NCBI GenBank assembly: GCA_001798135.1
Contig: MGRJ01000024.1
Coordinates: 88,514 to 152,513 of the forward strand
Reading direction: 5' to 3'
DNA from: Deltaproteobacteria bacterium RIFCSPHIGHO2_02_FULL_40_28
GTDB taxonomy: Bacteria; UBA10199; 2-12-FULL-40-28
DNA length: 64,000 bases
Position 1 is the first letter of the stretch. Each line of letters opens with the position of its first letter. A program made the translations under genes and the position numbers. Positions 1-8,816 of the stretch are shown in pieces. Below the pieces are notes generated by a model, which ran no database searches, was not told the DNA's origin, and saw nothing but the letters and a program-made list of their open reading frames with translations.

Positions 1-132
1 TCTAATCTTTTACAGGAATCTTTCGATTTGTTATCCATAGCAGATTTTACCACTTATTTTTTGGCTCAAAACTATGGGATTGATCCCGTGCCTGTTCATC
101 TAGTGGAAGAATTCAAAGAAAAATTAAAATGA
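1..132 (+). CDS. C-terminal end of a SIS-type bifunctional phosphoglucose/phosphomannose isomerase (partial)
   Basis: An open frame enters from the left edge and stops at TGA 130-132, giving 43 residues. The tail reads as an aromatic helix, then YGIDPVPVHLVEEFKEKL, which resembles the conserved end of archaeal/bacterial bifunctional phosphoglucose/phosphomannose isomerases (a 'hD-P-V-P-h-x-x-I-E-x-h-K' pattern). The next gene starts inside the stop codon (ATGA) and makes GDP-mannose from mannose-1-phosphate, so an enzyme supplying mannose-6-phosphate fits well. Most of the protein, including the catalytic residues, lies outside the window, so the call rests on the tail and the neighbour. Confidence 0.5.
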   Translation, partial: SNLLQESFDLLSIADFTTYFLAQNYGIDPVPVHLVEEFKEKLK

Positions 133-1031
133 ATCAGAATCATCTTTATGTGATTATACTAGCCGGTGGGGGAGGAACTCGTTTTGCTCCAATAAGTACA
201 GAAGCAAGGCCTAAACAATTTCTATCAATTATCACTTCAGATAAAACGATGCTTGAGGCAACTTACTTGCGAGCACTCCATTTGGTTGATTCTCAATATA
301 TTTTTATTTCTACACATCGAGATTATAAATCCCTTGTTTTAGAACAGATTCCCTCTCTTAATGAAAAAAACATTATTACCGAGCCTATAAGAAAAAATAC
401 AGCTCCAGCCATTGCCTATATTTCTTATTTTATTTATTGCTCAGATCCAAAAGCTGTTCTTTTATTTATGCCGTCAGATCAATATATTCACGATTTAAAA
501 TTAGCTCTTCAAATTTTTAAAGAGGCGGCCAATTTCGTGAGCGAAAATAACATTTTGCTAACTTTTGGTGTTAGCCCTACCTATGCGTCTACTGAATATG
601 GGTATATTCATCGGGAAAAAGAAATTCGAAAAAATATTTATGATGTAAAAGAATTTAAGGAAAAACCAGATGAAAAAACAGCCAAAGCTTATTTAGATTC
701 AGGCCTCTACTCTTGGAACGCTGGTATTTTTTGTTGGCAGGCCAATTTTTTCTTAAAGGAAATTGCTTACTATGCGCCCCAAATTCAAGAGGCCTTAAGT
801 GTTTTTACTTTGAGACAATTTTCAGAAGATAATTTAAAATTTTTTTTTAATCTATCCCCCTCCATTTCAATAGATTATGCCTTGATGGAAAAATCAAAAA
901 AAGTTTCCATGTTTTCTTTTAATGTAGGATGGTCTGATGTGGGAACCTGGGATGGATTAAAAAAACTTCAAAAAACCTACCAATTAAACCTGCCTCCTCA
1001 AATCGAGGATTATCTTAAGCTGCACGGATAA
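129..1031 (+). CDS. manC: Mannose-1-phosphate guanylyltransferase (GDP-mannose pyrophosphorylase)
   Basis: Makes GDP-mannose from mannose-1-phosphate and GTP in the cytoplasm for surface polysaccharides. The nucleotidyltransferase signature LAGGGGTRFAP is at residues 11-21 and is followed by RPKQFL, typical of mannose enzymes. A 'PSDQYI' loop near residue 118 replaces the usual PADH, and an 'FKEKPD' motif holds the sugar-binding Lys. At 300 residues it is shorter than many ManC proteins (about 350) and lacks the C-terminal isomerase domain of fused ManC/AlgA. The start overlaps the upstream stop (ATGA), so the two are probably co-translated. The 3' end overlaps the convergent antiterminator gene by 17 bases. 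Confidence 0.85.
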   Translation: MNQNHLYVIILAGGGGTRFAPISTEARPKQFLSIITSDKTMLEATYLRALHLVDSQYIFISTHRDYKSLVLEQIPSLNEKNIITEPIRKNTAPAIAYISYFIYCSDPKAVLLFMPSDQYIHDLKLALQIFKEAANFVSENNILLTFGVSPTYASTEYGYIHREKEIRKNIYDVKEFKEKPDEKTAKAYLDSGLYSWNAGIFCWQANFFLKEIAYYAPQIQEALSVFTLRQFSEDNLKFFFNLSPSISIDYALMEKSKKVSMFSFNVGWSDVGTWDGLKKLQKTYQLNLPPQIEDYLKLHG

Positions 1032-1524
1032 GTTCTACTTCAGTCCAGTGCAAAGAAGCCTTCATATTGTAATTAAGAAGCTTTAAAAGTACAATAATCC
1101 TCTCTTCAGATGGAATTGGTTTTTCAATAATCCCTATTAAATCTTTTAAAATTCCCTTTCGTACCCGAACTGGCGATCCCGCCAAAAAGGGCACTTTTTT
1201 CTCTACAACCCCATTTTCATTACAGGTTGATTTTAATAATTTGATAATTTGAGATTTAAGAGCAAGTGGTTTGTTTTCAGCACAGAGAATTTTTGATACT
1301 CCTCGGGTATATTTAACCAGATGAATAAGTTCTCCTCTGTCAAAATCTATTTGCAGAAAAAGATAAGTAGGAAAAAAGGGTTTGATCGAATAAGTTTTAA
1401 GTGTTCCTCGATAATTAACTTCCTTTAATTTGGGATTAAAGGTTTCAAAGCCAGCATTCTGGAAAATTTTCGAAACATGATCTTCTCTAAAAGGTTTGGT
1501 TTTAATAACATACCATTGAATCAT
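1015..1524 (-). CDS. NusG/RfaH-family transcription antiterminator
   Basis: A 169-residue NusG-like protein. The N-terminal NGN domain begins MIQWYVIKTKPFREDHV, with 'PFFPTYLFLQID' around residues 49-60. A C-terminal KOW motif 'GSPVRVRKGILKDLIGIIE' starts near residue 117. Family members of this size (RfaH, LoaP, UpxY) ride on RNA polymerase and prevent early termination in long polysaccharide or secretion operons. It lacks features of the housekeeping NusG, and nusG normally sits beside secE and rplK. Its ATG overlaps the stop of the upstream UDP-glucose dehydrogenase gene, so the pair is probably one transcript. Acting on exopolysaccharide genes is an inference from the neighbours. Confidence 0.8.
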   Translation of the reverse strand: MIQWYVIKTKPFREDHVSKIFQNAGFETFNPKLKEVNYRGTLKTYSIKPFFPTYLFLQIDFDRGELIHLVKYTRGVSKILCAENKPLALKSQIIKLLKSTCNENGVVEKKVPFLAGSPVRVRKGILKDLIGIIEKPIPSEERIIVLLKLLNYNMKASLHWTEVELIRAA

Positions 1525-2834
1525 GGATGCCCTCCAAATCCTATCCCATAATAAGTAATCCCATTTTCATGGATGGCTTTTGCATTTAAGAGATTTTTAT
1601 AATCAAAAATCAAAGGTGTTTTAAGAAGTTGTTTTATTTGTTTATAATCTGGGCTTCGAAACTCATTGGATTCTGTTCCAATGATTAAGGCATGGGCTCC
1701 TTTTAAGCATTCATAATTATGAGTAAAATAAGTAAAATCATTTCCATAAAGTAGTTTTATATTATTTAAAGCATGCGAGTCGTAAGCGCAAATCTCCGCT
1801 CCCTGTTTTTTGAGTTTTAAAGCCAATTTAATGGCAGGAGATTCCCGAATGTCATCGGTATTTGCTTTAAAAGAGAGGCCCCAAAAAGCAAGTTTAAGAT
1901 TTTTTAATTTCTGAATTCCTCCAAAGTGATTACAAATTTTTTGGAATAAAAAATCAGTTTGAGATTGATTAGCTTCATAGCCTGCTTCTACAACAGAGAG
2001 TTTGAGGTCATTTTTTTTAGCCATATGAAGGAGGGCACGGATATCTTTTGGAAAACAAGATCCGCCAAATCCTAATCCTGGGAAAAGGAAGGAAGGACCA
2101 ATTCTAGAATCGGATCCAATGCCATAACGAACATCATTAATATTGGCTCCTGTTTTTTCACACAGTTTGGCGAGTTCATTCATAAAAGAAATACGTGTAG
2201 CTAACATGGCATTAGCTGCATACTTGGTTAGTTCTGCGCTTTTTATGTCCATGAAAATGAGCCGATCTTTTTGTCGCATGAAAGGGGCGTAAAGTTCAGA
2301 GAAGATAGGTTTTAAATCTCCATTATCAATGCCCATAATAATGCGGTCGGGTTTCATAAAATCATTGATGGCATGTCCTTCTTTTAAAAATTCAGGGTTT
2401 GAAAAAACCTGAGCAGGAAAAGGAGAGTTTTTAAAAATTTCTTTAATTTTATCACCTGTGCCAACCGGAACCGTACTTTTTGTTCCTATCAAAAGAGATT
2501 TTTTTGCTATTTTTGAAATTTGTTCTGCTACACCTAAAACATGGGAGAGATCAGCAGAACCATCTTCATGGGGAGGGGTTCCTACTGCAATAAAAATAAT
2601 ATCCGAATCATTGATGGAATTGGCTAATTCACTTGTAAAACAAAGTCGTCCTAAAGCCAGATTTTGTGAAACCAATTCAGATAACCCGGGCTCATAGATG
2701 GTAATTGTTCCTAAACTAAGAGATTCAATTTTTTTATGATCGATATCAACACAGGTGACCTTATTGCCTGCCTCAGCCATCGCTGCTCCCGCAACTAATC
2801 CTACATATCCCGTTCCAACAATAGTAATCTTCAT
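1521..2834 (-). CDS. ugd: UDP-glucose 6-dehydrogenase
   Basis: Oxidises UDP-glucose to UDP-glucuronate with two NAD+ for polysaccharide synthesis. The Rossmann motif MKITIVGTGYVGLVAG opens the protein, the active-site cysteine motif GFGGSCFPKDI is near residue 255, and the C-terminal UDP-binding domain contains SFKANTDDIRESPA. At 437 residues it matches the family length. I take ATG at 2834 as start: the frame stays open 13 codons further, but the family begins right at MKITIVG and a GGGAG sequence precedes it. It overlaps the antiterminator gene by four bases. Confidence 0.93.
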   Translation of the reverse strand: MKITIVGTGYVGLVAGAAMAEAGNKVTCVDIDHKKIESLSLGTITIYEPGLSELVSQNLALGRLCFTSELANSINDSDIIFIAVGTPPHEDGSADLSHVLGVAEQISKIAKKSLLIGTKSTVPVGTGDKIKEIFKNSPFPAQVFSNPEFLKEGHAINDFMKPDRIIMGIDNGDLKPIFSELYAPFMRQKDRLIFMDIKSAELTKYAANAMLATRISFMNELAKLCEKTGANINDVRYGIGSDSRIGPSFLFPGLGFGGSCFPKDIRALLHMAKKNDLKLSVVEAGYEANQSQTDFLFQKICNHFGGIQKLKNLKLAFWGLSFKANTDDIRESPAIKLALKLKKQGAEICAYDSHALNNIKLLYGNDFTYFTHNYECLKGAHALIIGTESNEFRSPDYKQIKQLLKTPLIFDYKNLLNAKAIHENGITYYGIGFGGHP

Positions 2835-2914
2835 AGAAGGTCTCCCAATAGTGCGCCAGGGGCCAAATCGCAAGGCCTAATCTCTTAAGGTGCCTGCTAT
2901 TGATTTTAATTGTT

Positions 2915-2923
2915 TGATATAAT
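2915..2923 (+). promoter_or_regulatory. Extended -10 promoter for the ChaN-like gene
   Basis: A perfect TATAAT at 2918-2923 is preceded by TG one base upstream (TG-N-TATAAT), the extended -10 form that needs no strong -35. Transcription would begin near 2930, leaving a leader of only about 11 bases before the GTG at 2941, so the message may be nearly leaderless. This fits the lack of a clear Shine-Dalgarno sequence there. Confidence 0.45.
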
Positions 2924-2940
2924 TAAATATTTTAAACTAA

Positions 2941-4515
2941 GTGATGGCTTTTGCATCCCCCAGGAAAGAGTTACTAGCCATCCATCGTCGAATTCATCGG
3001 CTTAATCGATATCAAATTGATGGCTCTGTTATTTCCAAAGATCGGCATTTTAAACAATACGAAAGGGAGTATCTTTACTGTATTCGAAACTATTTAAGAG
3101 TTTCTTCACCTGAAGAAATGAGAACAGCTATTGCTAAGGCAAAGCTTGTGTATGTTGGTGATTATCACACCTTAAATCAATCTCAAAAATCCTTTCTCAA
3201 AATTTTAAAACAACTGAGTGAAGATCAAATTCCTTTTGTTGTTGCCATGGAATTTATCCAAAAAAGGCATCAAAGAATTCTTGATCATTATTTACAAGGA
3301 AAAATTTCGGATGATCTTTTTTTTAAAAAAACAGGCCTTAAAAAACATTGGTTTTTTGATCTGTGGCCAAACTTTAAAATCTTGTTTGATTTTGCGAAAG
3401 AAAAAAATATTTCACTTTATGCCATTGAAACTAATCCTGATGAAGATCAAAGTTTAAAGGGGCGAGACCACATGATGGCCCAAACCATTGCTTGGCTCAC
3501 TCATAAACATGAAAAAGAAAAAATTATTGTTTTTGTTGGAGATTTACACATTGCCCCCAAGCATTTACCAAACCAAGTTGACAGGCTGTCTCATACAAAA
3601 TCATCTCGTGTGATTTTATATCAAAATGGGGATGCCATTTACTGGAATTTAGCAAAAAGAAACAAAGAAGACAAAGTTCATGTGGTGCGTATTAATAAAG
3701 ATTCTTTTTGTCGCATGCATACAGCTCCCATTATTTCACAACAATCTTATCTTAATTGGTTAGAGCATGAAGAAGGCCTCCTTGATTTTTCAGATGCCAA
3801 ACATACTTTTCTTGAATTTTTAGAACAAATGGCATTTTTTTTAGACATTACCCTTGGGCCAGAGAAAGAAGATATTGAAGTTTTTACTTGTGGTGATTTA
3901 ACTTTTTTAAATCGTTTGAAAGAATCAAAAAAATTTAAAAAAGCGCGTTTTCGGGAAATTAAAAGACAAATTCTTTGTTCGCAAAGTTATTATTTGCCTG
4001 AAATGAAGTATGTTTATATTGCCAAGGTTTCTATTAATCATTTAGCTGAAGAAGCTTCACATGTCCTTAAACACTTGATGTCTGGTGATGAATCTCCTAG
4101 GCCTATGCAAGATGCCTTTTATGCCAATATATTAAACGAAGCCCTTGGTTTTTTTGGTTCTAAGATCATTAATCCTAAAAGAAAATGTGCAAGGCCAATG
4201 GATTTTAAAAATTTAATTAAAACGCGTGGGGTAGCCAAGTATTTTTTGGAACATGAAAAAGGAATATCGATGGGACAACTGATGAATAGTAACCGCATTG
4301 CCTCTTTTAACATTGATCTTTTTCTTAATTTAACACATGCCATCGGCTATTATTTGGGAGAAAGGCTTTTCTTTGCACTGTTAGAAAATAGGTTAACCAA
4401 AGAACAAATTCGTTTTTTATATGAAGATCCCTTTGAAGTAGAGGGAGACCCACAAGTGAGATATTTAGAGCTTGAATTCAAATTAAAGGGGCTTAAACTT
4501 CCAAGAAAAATATGA
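2941..4515 (+). CDS. ChaN-like (Tiki/TraB superfamily, PF04187-type) protein with a long uncharacterised C-terminal region
   Basis: Residues 80-230 resemble the ChaN haem-binding/Tiki fold: 'VYVGDYHTLNQSQ' near residue 85, 'VVAMEFIQ' near 105, 'LYAIETN' near 163 and 'IVFVGDLHIAPKHLP' near 197, with the His and Glu residues of the putative active centre kept. ChaN proteins are about 280 residues; this one has 524, and I recognise nothing in the last 300 residues, which are rich in charged helices and contain an 'HLAEEASH' stretch. No signal peptide is visible, whereas classical ChaN is a lipoprotein, so it is probably cytoplasmic. The start is GTG 2941 or ATG 2944. The downstream yceD gene overlaps its last codons. 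Confidence 0.65.
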   Translation: MMAFASPRKELLAIHRRIHRLNRYQIDGSVISKDRHFKQYEREYLYCIRNYLRVSSPEEMRTAIAKAKLVYVGDYHTLNQSQKSFLKILKQLSEDQIPFVVAMEFIQKRHQRILDHYLQGKISDDLFFKKTGLKKHWFFDLWPNFKILFDFAKEKNISLYAIETNPDEDQSLKGRDHMMAQTIAWLTHKHEKEKIIVFVGDLHIAPKHLPNQVDRLSHTKSSRVILYQNGDAIYWNLAKRNKEDKVHVVRINKDSFCRMHTAPIISQQSYLNWLEHEEGLLDFSDAKHTFLEFLEQMAFFLDITLGPEKEDIEVFTCGDLTFLNRLKESKKFKKARFREIKRQILCSQSYYLPEMKYVYIAKVSINHLAEEASHVLKHLMSGDESPRPMQDAFYANILNEALGFFGSKIINPKRKCARPMDFKNLIKTRGVAKYFLEHEKGISMGQLMNSNRIASFNIDLFLNLTHAIGYYLGERLFFALLENRLTKEQIRFLYEDPFEVEGDPQVRYLELEFKLKGLKLPRKI

Positions 4516-4958
4516 AGGTTAATATTGAATCAATTCCCCCAGAGGGATGCCATCTAACCCTTGGACCAACAGAAGGCTGGTTTGTACAAATTTTAAGTTC
4601 TATTTTCGGAAACAAATTTTCTGACCCTTCAGGTAAAGTTACACTTAATCGATTGGAAGATTTAGTAACTTTTTTCGCACAGGTAAATGTAGTGGTGAGC
4701 TACGAATGTGATCGGTGTTTAAATTCATTTCACAAACCCTATCATTTTGAATTTAAGATGAATCTTTTGCCCCAAATAGATGATGATATTGATTTTGCAT
4801 CTTATCAGGATCATTGTATCAATTTAGATCATCTCATCCATGAAAGCCTTATTTTAGAATTGCCGATTTCCATACTTTGTAACCCTGAATGTAAGGGCTT
4901 ATGCATGCAGTGTGGTCACGATTTAAACCTCTCTCCTTGCCCCCTCCATCCAGCTTGA
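4512..4958 (+). CDS. yceD: YceD/DUF177-family protein
   Basis: A 148-residue DUF177 protein. The central 'CDRCLNSFHKPYHFEF' motif and the C-terminal 'CNPECKGLCMQCGHDLN' cluster are family hallmarks. In plants and bacteria the family is linked to 23S rRNA accumulation, and yceD nearly always lies directly before rpmF, as here. The start ATG 4512 overlaps the stop of the ChaN-like gene (ATGA), so the two are coupled. The Cys residues suggest a small metal site, which is an inference. Confidence 0.85.
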   Translation: MKVNIESIPPEGCHLTLGPTEGWFVQILSSIFGNKFSDPSGKVTLNRLEDLVTFFAQVNVVVSYECDRCLNSFHKPYHFEFKMNLLPQIDDDIDFASYQDHCINLDHLIHESLILELPISILCNPECKGLCMQCGHDLNLSPCPLHPA

Positions 4959-5007
4959 CAGCCTAAAATAAGCGTAGTAATGAGGCTACCCCAGATAAGG
5001 AGTATCC

Positions 5008-5196
5008 ATGTCGCTGCCAAAAAAGAAAGTGTCTAAGTCTAAGCAAAGAATGCGCAGATCCCATTTAAATCAAAGGGTAGGAAGTCCTTCCATTGCTGTC
5101 TGTTCTCGTTGTGGAACTCCTAAACTTTCTCATCGTGTTTGTGAATCTTGTGGGTATTATAATGGGGTTGAAGTGGTAAAGAAGGATGAATTTTAG
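5008..5196 (+). CDS. rpmF: Large ribosomal subunit protein bL32
   Basis: A 62-residue basic protein with the bL32 start 'MSLPKKKVSKSKQRMRRSH' and a four-cysteine zinc ribbon 'CSRCGTPKLSHRVCESCG' at about residues 32-49. All four Cys are present, so this is the zinc-binding form. AAGGAG lies about eight bases before the ATG. It sits between yceD and acpP, the conserved order in many bacteria, though plsX and the fab genes usually found here are absent. Confidence 0.95.
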   Translation: MSLPKKKVSKSKQRMRRSHLNQRVGSPSIAVCSRCGTPKLSHRVCESCGYYNGVEVVKKDEF

Positions 5197-5208
5197 TCAG
5201 GAAAAATT

Positions 5209-5454
5209 ATGAAAAAGCCATCAGGAGTTATTGAGGCCAAGGTTAAGGAAATTATTGCTGAACAATTAAGTTTAAGAGTGGAAGAAATCAAAAATCAAGC
5301 TAGTTTTTTAGAAGATCTGGGTGCGGATTCCCTGGATATTGTCGAATTAATTATGGCTATGGAAGAGGAATTTGAAACTGAAATTCCGGATGAAGATGCA
5401 GAAAAAATTCTTACTGTTCAAGATACCATCGATTACATCATCCGTAGAGCTTAA
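5209..5454 (+). CDS. acpP: Acyl carrier protein
   Basis: An 81-residue acidic ACP that carries growing acyl chains on a phosphopantetheine arm. The attachment motif is GADSLD, with Ser41 as the modified residue, followed by the acidic helix '[19 protein letters not shown]' that docks fatty-acid synthase enzymes. It starts 13 bases after rpmF. No acpS, fabD, fabF or fabG is in the window, so the link to the fatty-acid operon is broken here. Confidence 0.94.
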   Translation: MKKPSGVIEAKVKEIIAEQLSLRVEEIKNQASFLEDLGADSLDIVELIMAMEEEFETEIPDEDAEKILTVQDTIDYIIRRA

Positions 5455-5476
5455 GTAGTTTGCCTGTTACACTCCA

Positions 5477-5926
5477 ATGAAAATAAATCTTGTTATCGCT
5501 TCAGATCATGGAGGATATGCCTTAAAAAAGGAAGTTGTTTCCTTTTTAAAGACAAATCCTGATCTTTATCAAGTTGACGATTTAGGGTGTGATTCTGAAA
5601 ACTCAGTGGATTACCCTGATTTTGCCTTGCAGGTTGCACAAAAAATTTCTGATAAAAAAGCTGATTATGGCATTCTCATTTGTGGAACAGGTGTTGGCAT
5701 GGCGATTACAGCTAACAAAATCAAAGGGGTAAGGGCTTCTTCTATTATTGATCTTTATACAGCCCGTATGGCGAGAGAACATAATAATCTCAATGTTCTT
5801 TGTTTAGCTGGGCGTATTTTAACTCCTGCCTCAGCCATTGAGATTGTAAAAACATTTTTAAATACCTCCTTTGCAGGAGGAAGACATCAGAAGCGATTAG
5901 ACAAAATTACAAAACTGGAAAATTAG
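5477..5926 (+). CDS. rpiB: Ribose-5-phosphate isomerase B
   Basis: Interconverts ribose-5-phosphate and ribulose-5-phosphate in the pentose phosphate pathway. It has 149 residues, the usual length for RpiB/LacAB proteins. The signature starts 'VIASDHGGYALK', the catalytic loop 'GILICGTGVGMAITANK' holds the base Cys, and 'MAREHNNLNVLCLAGR' carries the phosphate-binding residues. It stops one base before glyA, and the rpiB-glyA-nrdR-ribD order is common in deltaproteobacteria and some Firmicutes. Confidence 0.94.
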   Translation: MKINLVIASDHGGYALKKEVVSFLKTNPDLYQVDDLGCDSENSVDYPDFALQVAQKISDKKADYGILICGTGVGMAITANKIKGVRASSIIDLYTARMAREHNNLNVLCLAGRILTPASAIEIVKTFLNTSFAGGRHQKRLDKITKLEN

Positions 5927-7171
5927 ATGATGAATCAAAAAAAACTTTCTGAATTTGATCCCGATGTTTTTAACGCTATTGAGCATGAGATTGATCGTCA
6001 AGAATACAAACTCGAAATGATCGCCTCAGAAAATTTTGTTTCAAAAGCTGTCATGGAAGCGCTTGGATCAGTTTTTACCAATAAGTATGCAGAAGGTTAT
6101 CCTCATAAACGTTATTATGGTGGATGTGATTATGCCGATATAGTTGAAAATTTAGCTATTAATCGCGTTAAAGAATTATTTGGTGCCCAGCACGCTAATG
6201 TGCAGCCTCATAGTGGTTCTCAGGCTAATATGGCTGTTTATCTTTCGGCTTTAAACCCTGGGGATACCATCATGGGACAAAACCTTTCCGAAGGAGGGCA
6301 TTTAACTCATGGCTCACCTGTTAATTTTTCTGGTCAGCTTTTTAAGGTGGTTTCTTATGGTTTAAATCCATCTACAGAGCAACTTGATTACGATCAGATT
6401 AGGGATTTGGCCAAACAACATAAACCCAAGATGATTGTTTGTGGGGCTTCTGCTTATCCCAGAAAAATTGATTTTGAAATTTTTGCTGATATTGCGCGTG
6501 AAGTGGGAGCACGCCTTATGGCCGACATTGCTCATCCTGCTGGTTTGGTTGCAACGGGGCTGCATCCTAATCCCATTCCCCATTGTGATTATGTAACTTC
6601 AACTACTCATAAAACCCTTCGTGGTCCCCGAGGGGGACTTATTTTGTGCAAGTCGCAATATGCAACAGATGTGAATAAAAAAATATTTCCTGGAATTCAA
6701 GGTGGGCCGCTTGTGCATGTTATTGCTGCTAAGGCTGTAGCTTTTAAAGAGGCTCTTTCTCCTGAATTTAAAAAATATTGTGATCAAATTATTAAAAATG
6801 CAAAAGTTTTAGCTGATGTTTTTCTTTCGAGAGGATACAAATTGGTGAGTGGTGGAACAGATACTCATCTTATTTTAGTAAATCTTTCAGATAAAACTAT
6901 TTCTGGAAAAGAAGCCGAAGAAGCTTTAGGCAGGGCCGGCATTACTGTTAATAAAAACACTGTTCCCAAAGAAACAAGGTCCCCCTTTGTAACCAGTGGC
7001 ATCCGAATAGGCACCCCGGCCTTAACCACCAAGGGAATGAAAGAAAAAGAAATGAAGCTTATTGGAGCTTGGATTGCAGATGTTTTAGATGATGTGAAAA
7101 ATGAAACTAAAATTGCTGCAATTAAGAAAAATGTAATTGAGCTTTCTAAATCATTTCCGATGTACAGATAA
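5927..7171 (+). CDS. glyA: Serine hydroxymethyltransferase
   Basis: A PLP enzyme converting serine and tetrahydrofolate to glycine and 5,10-methylene-THF. It has 414 residues, the family length. Visible motifs are '[13 protein letters not shown]', '[15 protein letters not shown]', '[11 protein letters not shown]' and '[14 protein letters not shown]' with the PLP lysine at residue 229, the same position as in E. coli GlyA. It begins ATGATG directly after the rpiB stop, so rpiB and glyA are translationally coupled. The C1 units it makes serve the thymidylate, purine and formyl-Met pathways. Confidence 0.96.
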   Translation: MMNQKKLSEFDPDVFNAIEHEIDRQEYKLEMIASENFVSKAVMEALGSVFTNKYAEGYPHKRYYGGCDYADIVENLAINRVKELFGAQHANVQPHSGSQANMAVYLSALNPGDTIMGQNLSEGGHLTHGSPVNFSGQLFKVVSYGLNPSTEQLDYDQIRDLAKQHKPKMIVCGASAYPRKIDFEIFADIAREVGARLMADIAHPAGLVATGLHPNPIPHCDYVTSTTHKTLRGPRGGLILCKSQYATDVNKKIFPGIQGGPLVHVIAAKAVAFKEALSPEFKKYCDQIIKNAKVLADVFLSRGYKLVSGGTDTHLILVNLSDKTISGKEAEEALGRAGITVNKNTVPKETRSPFVTSGIRIGTPALTTKGMKEKEMKLIGAWIADVLDDVKNETKIAAIKKNVIELSKSFPMYR

Positions 7172-7201
7172 AAAAATGATAAACTTTCAAGAAAGTATCC
7201 A

Positions 7202-7663
7202 GTGAAGTGTCCTTTTTGTTCAACCCCCGATAGCAAAGTGATAGACTCCCGTCTTTCTGGTGAGGGTGATTTAATTCGTAGAAGGCGAGAGTGTGAAAAA
7301 TGCCAGAAACGTTTTACCACTTACGAACGTGTTGAAAACGTGCTGCCTGTTGTTGCTAAAAAAGATGGTCGGCGTGAAATTTTTGATCGTTTAAAAATTG
7401 TTCATGGACTTAAAAAAGCTTGCGAAAAAAGGCCGGTTTCCATGGATGTTCTTGAAACTTTAGTAAACAAAATTGAAAGAGAGCTTCAGGAAAGTGGTGA
7501 GAAAGAAGTAAGTTCTTCTGCCATTGGTGAAATGGTGATGGAGGCTCTTCATCAAGTAGATGCTGTGGCCTATGTTCGTTTTGCCTCTGTTTATCGCTCT
7601 TTTAAGGATGTGAATCAGTTTATGAAGGAGCTCGAGCATCTTCTTAAATCCAGAAACAAATGA
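7202..7663 (+). CDS. nrdR: Transcriptional repressor NrdR
   Basis: Represses ribonucleotide reductase genes when dATP is high. It has 153 residues: an N-terminal zinc ribbon '[16 protein letters not shown]' with the second pair in '[15 protein letters not shown]', then an ATP-cone domain starting near residue 48 ('[14 protein letters not shown]'). The start is GTG 7202, where the family's zinc ribbon begins. Its targets would be NrdR boxes near nrd genes outside the window. It overlaps ribD by four bases. Confidence 0.95.
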   Translation: MKCPFCSTPDSKVIDSRLSGEGDLIRRRRECEKCQKRFTTYERVENVLPVVAKKDGRREIFDRLKIVHGLKKACEKRPVSMDVLETLVNKIERELQESGEKEVSSSAIGEMVMEALHQVDAVAYVRFASVYRSFKDVNQFMKELEHLLKSRNK

Positions 7664-8757
7664 TAGAGCCTCGATGTATGAATGATAATTTTTTCATGGA
7701 GCGTTGTTTAAAGCTTGCAGCAAGAGGGGCTGGTTTTGTTTCACCCAATCCCATGGTGGGTTGTGTGATTGTTAAAAATGGAAAAATAATTGCAGAAGGA
7801 TATCATCAAAAATTTGGGCAAGCTCATGCCGAAATTAATGCCTTAAAAAAAATTAAGTTTCAAGCAAAGGAGGCAACTCTTTATTGCAATTTAGAACCTT
7901 GCTTTCATCAAGGCAAAACCCCACCCTGTGTTCATCAAATTATTAATTCTGGTGTGGCTCGTGTTGTTGTAGGAAGCCTGGATGCTAATCCTCAAACAGC
8001 AGGTAAAAGTTTAGCCCTTTTTCAAAAAAATAAAATTCAAGTCACAAAAAATATTTTAAAAGATGAGTGTTTAGAATTGAATCGATCTTTTTTTAAATGG
8101 ATTAAACTTAAGCTGCCCTATGTTGTGCTTAAATCTGCCATTAGTTTGGATGGTAAAATTACTCCTGCTGGGAAAAAAACAGGATGGATTACTGGAGTTA
8201 AAGCCAGGGAGAGAGTGCAAGAAATTCGTGCAGGGTGTGATGCTCTTTTAGTGGGAATAGGCACTGTTTTAAATGATGATCCCAGGCTGAATGTAAGAAA
8301 TAAAAAACTAAAACAACCTGTTCGCATTATTTTAGATACTCATTTAAAAATTTCTCCAAAAGCACGCATATTTTCTGTAAAAGTGGGGCGCATTGTTTTG
8401 TGTACCTCAAAAAAATCTTTTTTAAGTCTTAAGGCAAAAGCACTTGGGAAAAAAGCTACATTTCTTCCTGTTTCACTTGAAGGAGGCTACATTAAACTTC
8501 CAGAATTACTTCAAAAATTAGGTAAAATGGGAATAAGCTCCCTTTTGGTAGAGGGAGGGGCCAAAGTGAATACTTCTTTTCTAGCAAAAGGCTTAGTTGA
8601 TGAAATTATTTTTCATAGATCCTCCCAAAATCAAGGACCAAAAGCACTCAAAATGACAACTAAACCATTGAAATCATTAATAAAAAAACGAAAATGGCTT
8701 TTAAAGTCTGTCCAGCCCTTGAGTTCTGATGATTTTGAATTAGTTTATCAAAAATGA
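7660..8757 (+). CDS. ribD: Bifunctional riboflavin biosynthesis deaminase/reductase RibD
   Basis: Catalyses steps 2 and 3 of riboflavin synthesis. The N-terminal cytidine-deaminase-like domain has '[10 protein letters not shown]' and the zinc site '[19 protein letters not shown]'. The C-terminal reductase domain starts near residue 148 with '[17 protein letters not shown]' and includes '[14 protein letters not shown]'. At 365 residues it is full length. ATG 7660 overlaps the nrdR stop; ATG 7678 ([14 protein letters not shown]) matches the usual N-terminus better, so the first six residues may be extra. In relatives ribE follows directly; here 7.3 kb separates them. Confidence 0.93.
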   Translation: MIEPRCMNDNFFMERCLKLAARGAGFVSPNPMVGCVIVKNGKIIAEGYHQKFGQAHAEINALKKIKFQAKEATLYCNLEPCFHQGKTPPCVHQIINSGVARVVVGSLDANPQTAGKSLALFQKNKIQVTKNILKDECLELNRSFFKWIKLKLPYVVLKSAISLDGKITPAGKKTGWITGVKARERVQEIRAGCDALLVGIGTVLNDDPRLNVRNKKLKQPVRIILDTHLKISPKARIFSVKVGRIVLCTSKKSFLSLKAKALGKKATFLPVSLEGGYIKLPELLQKLGKMGISSLLVEGGAKVNTSFLAKGLVDEIIFHRSSQNQGPKALKMTTKPLKSLIKKRKWLLKSVQPLSSDDFELVYQK

Positions 8758-8762
8758 CCTTC

Positions 8763-8791
8763 TTGTCTTTTTAAGGAAACTTTTCTTATAC
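8763..8791 (+). promoter_or_regulatory. Sigma-70-type promoter for the giant gene
   Basis: TTGTCT at 8763-8768 and TTATAC at 8786-8791 are separated by 17 bases, a good match to -35/-10 boxes. Transcription would start near 8798, about 19 bases before the ATG at 8817. No Shine-Dalgarno sequence lies between them. A promoter here means the giant gene can be expressed apart from ribD. Confidence 0.5.
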
Positions 8792-8816
8792 TCCAGCCGA
8801 TAGTGCAGACATATCT

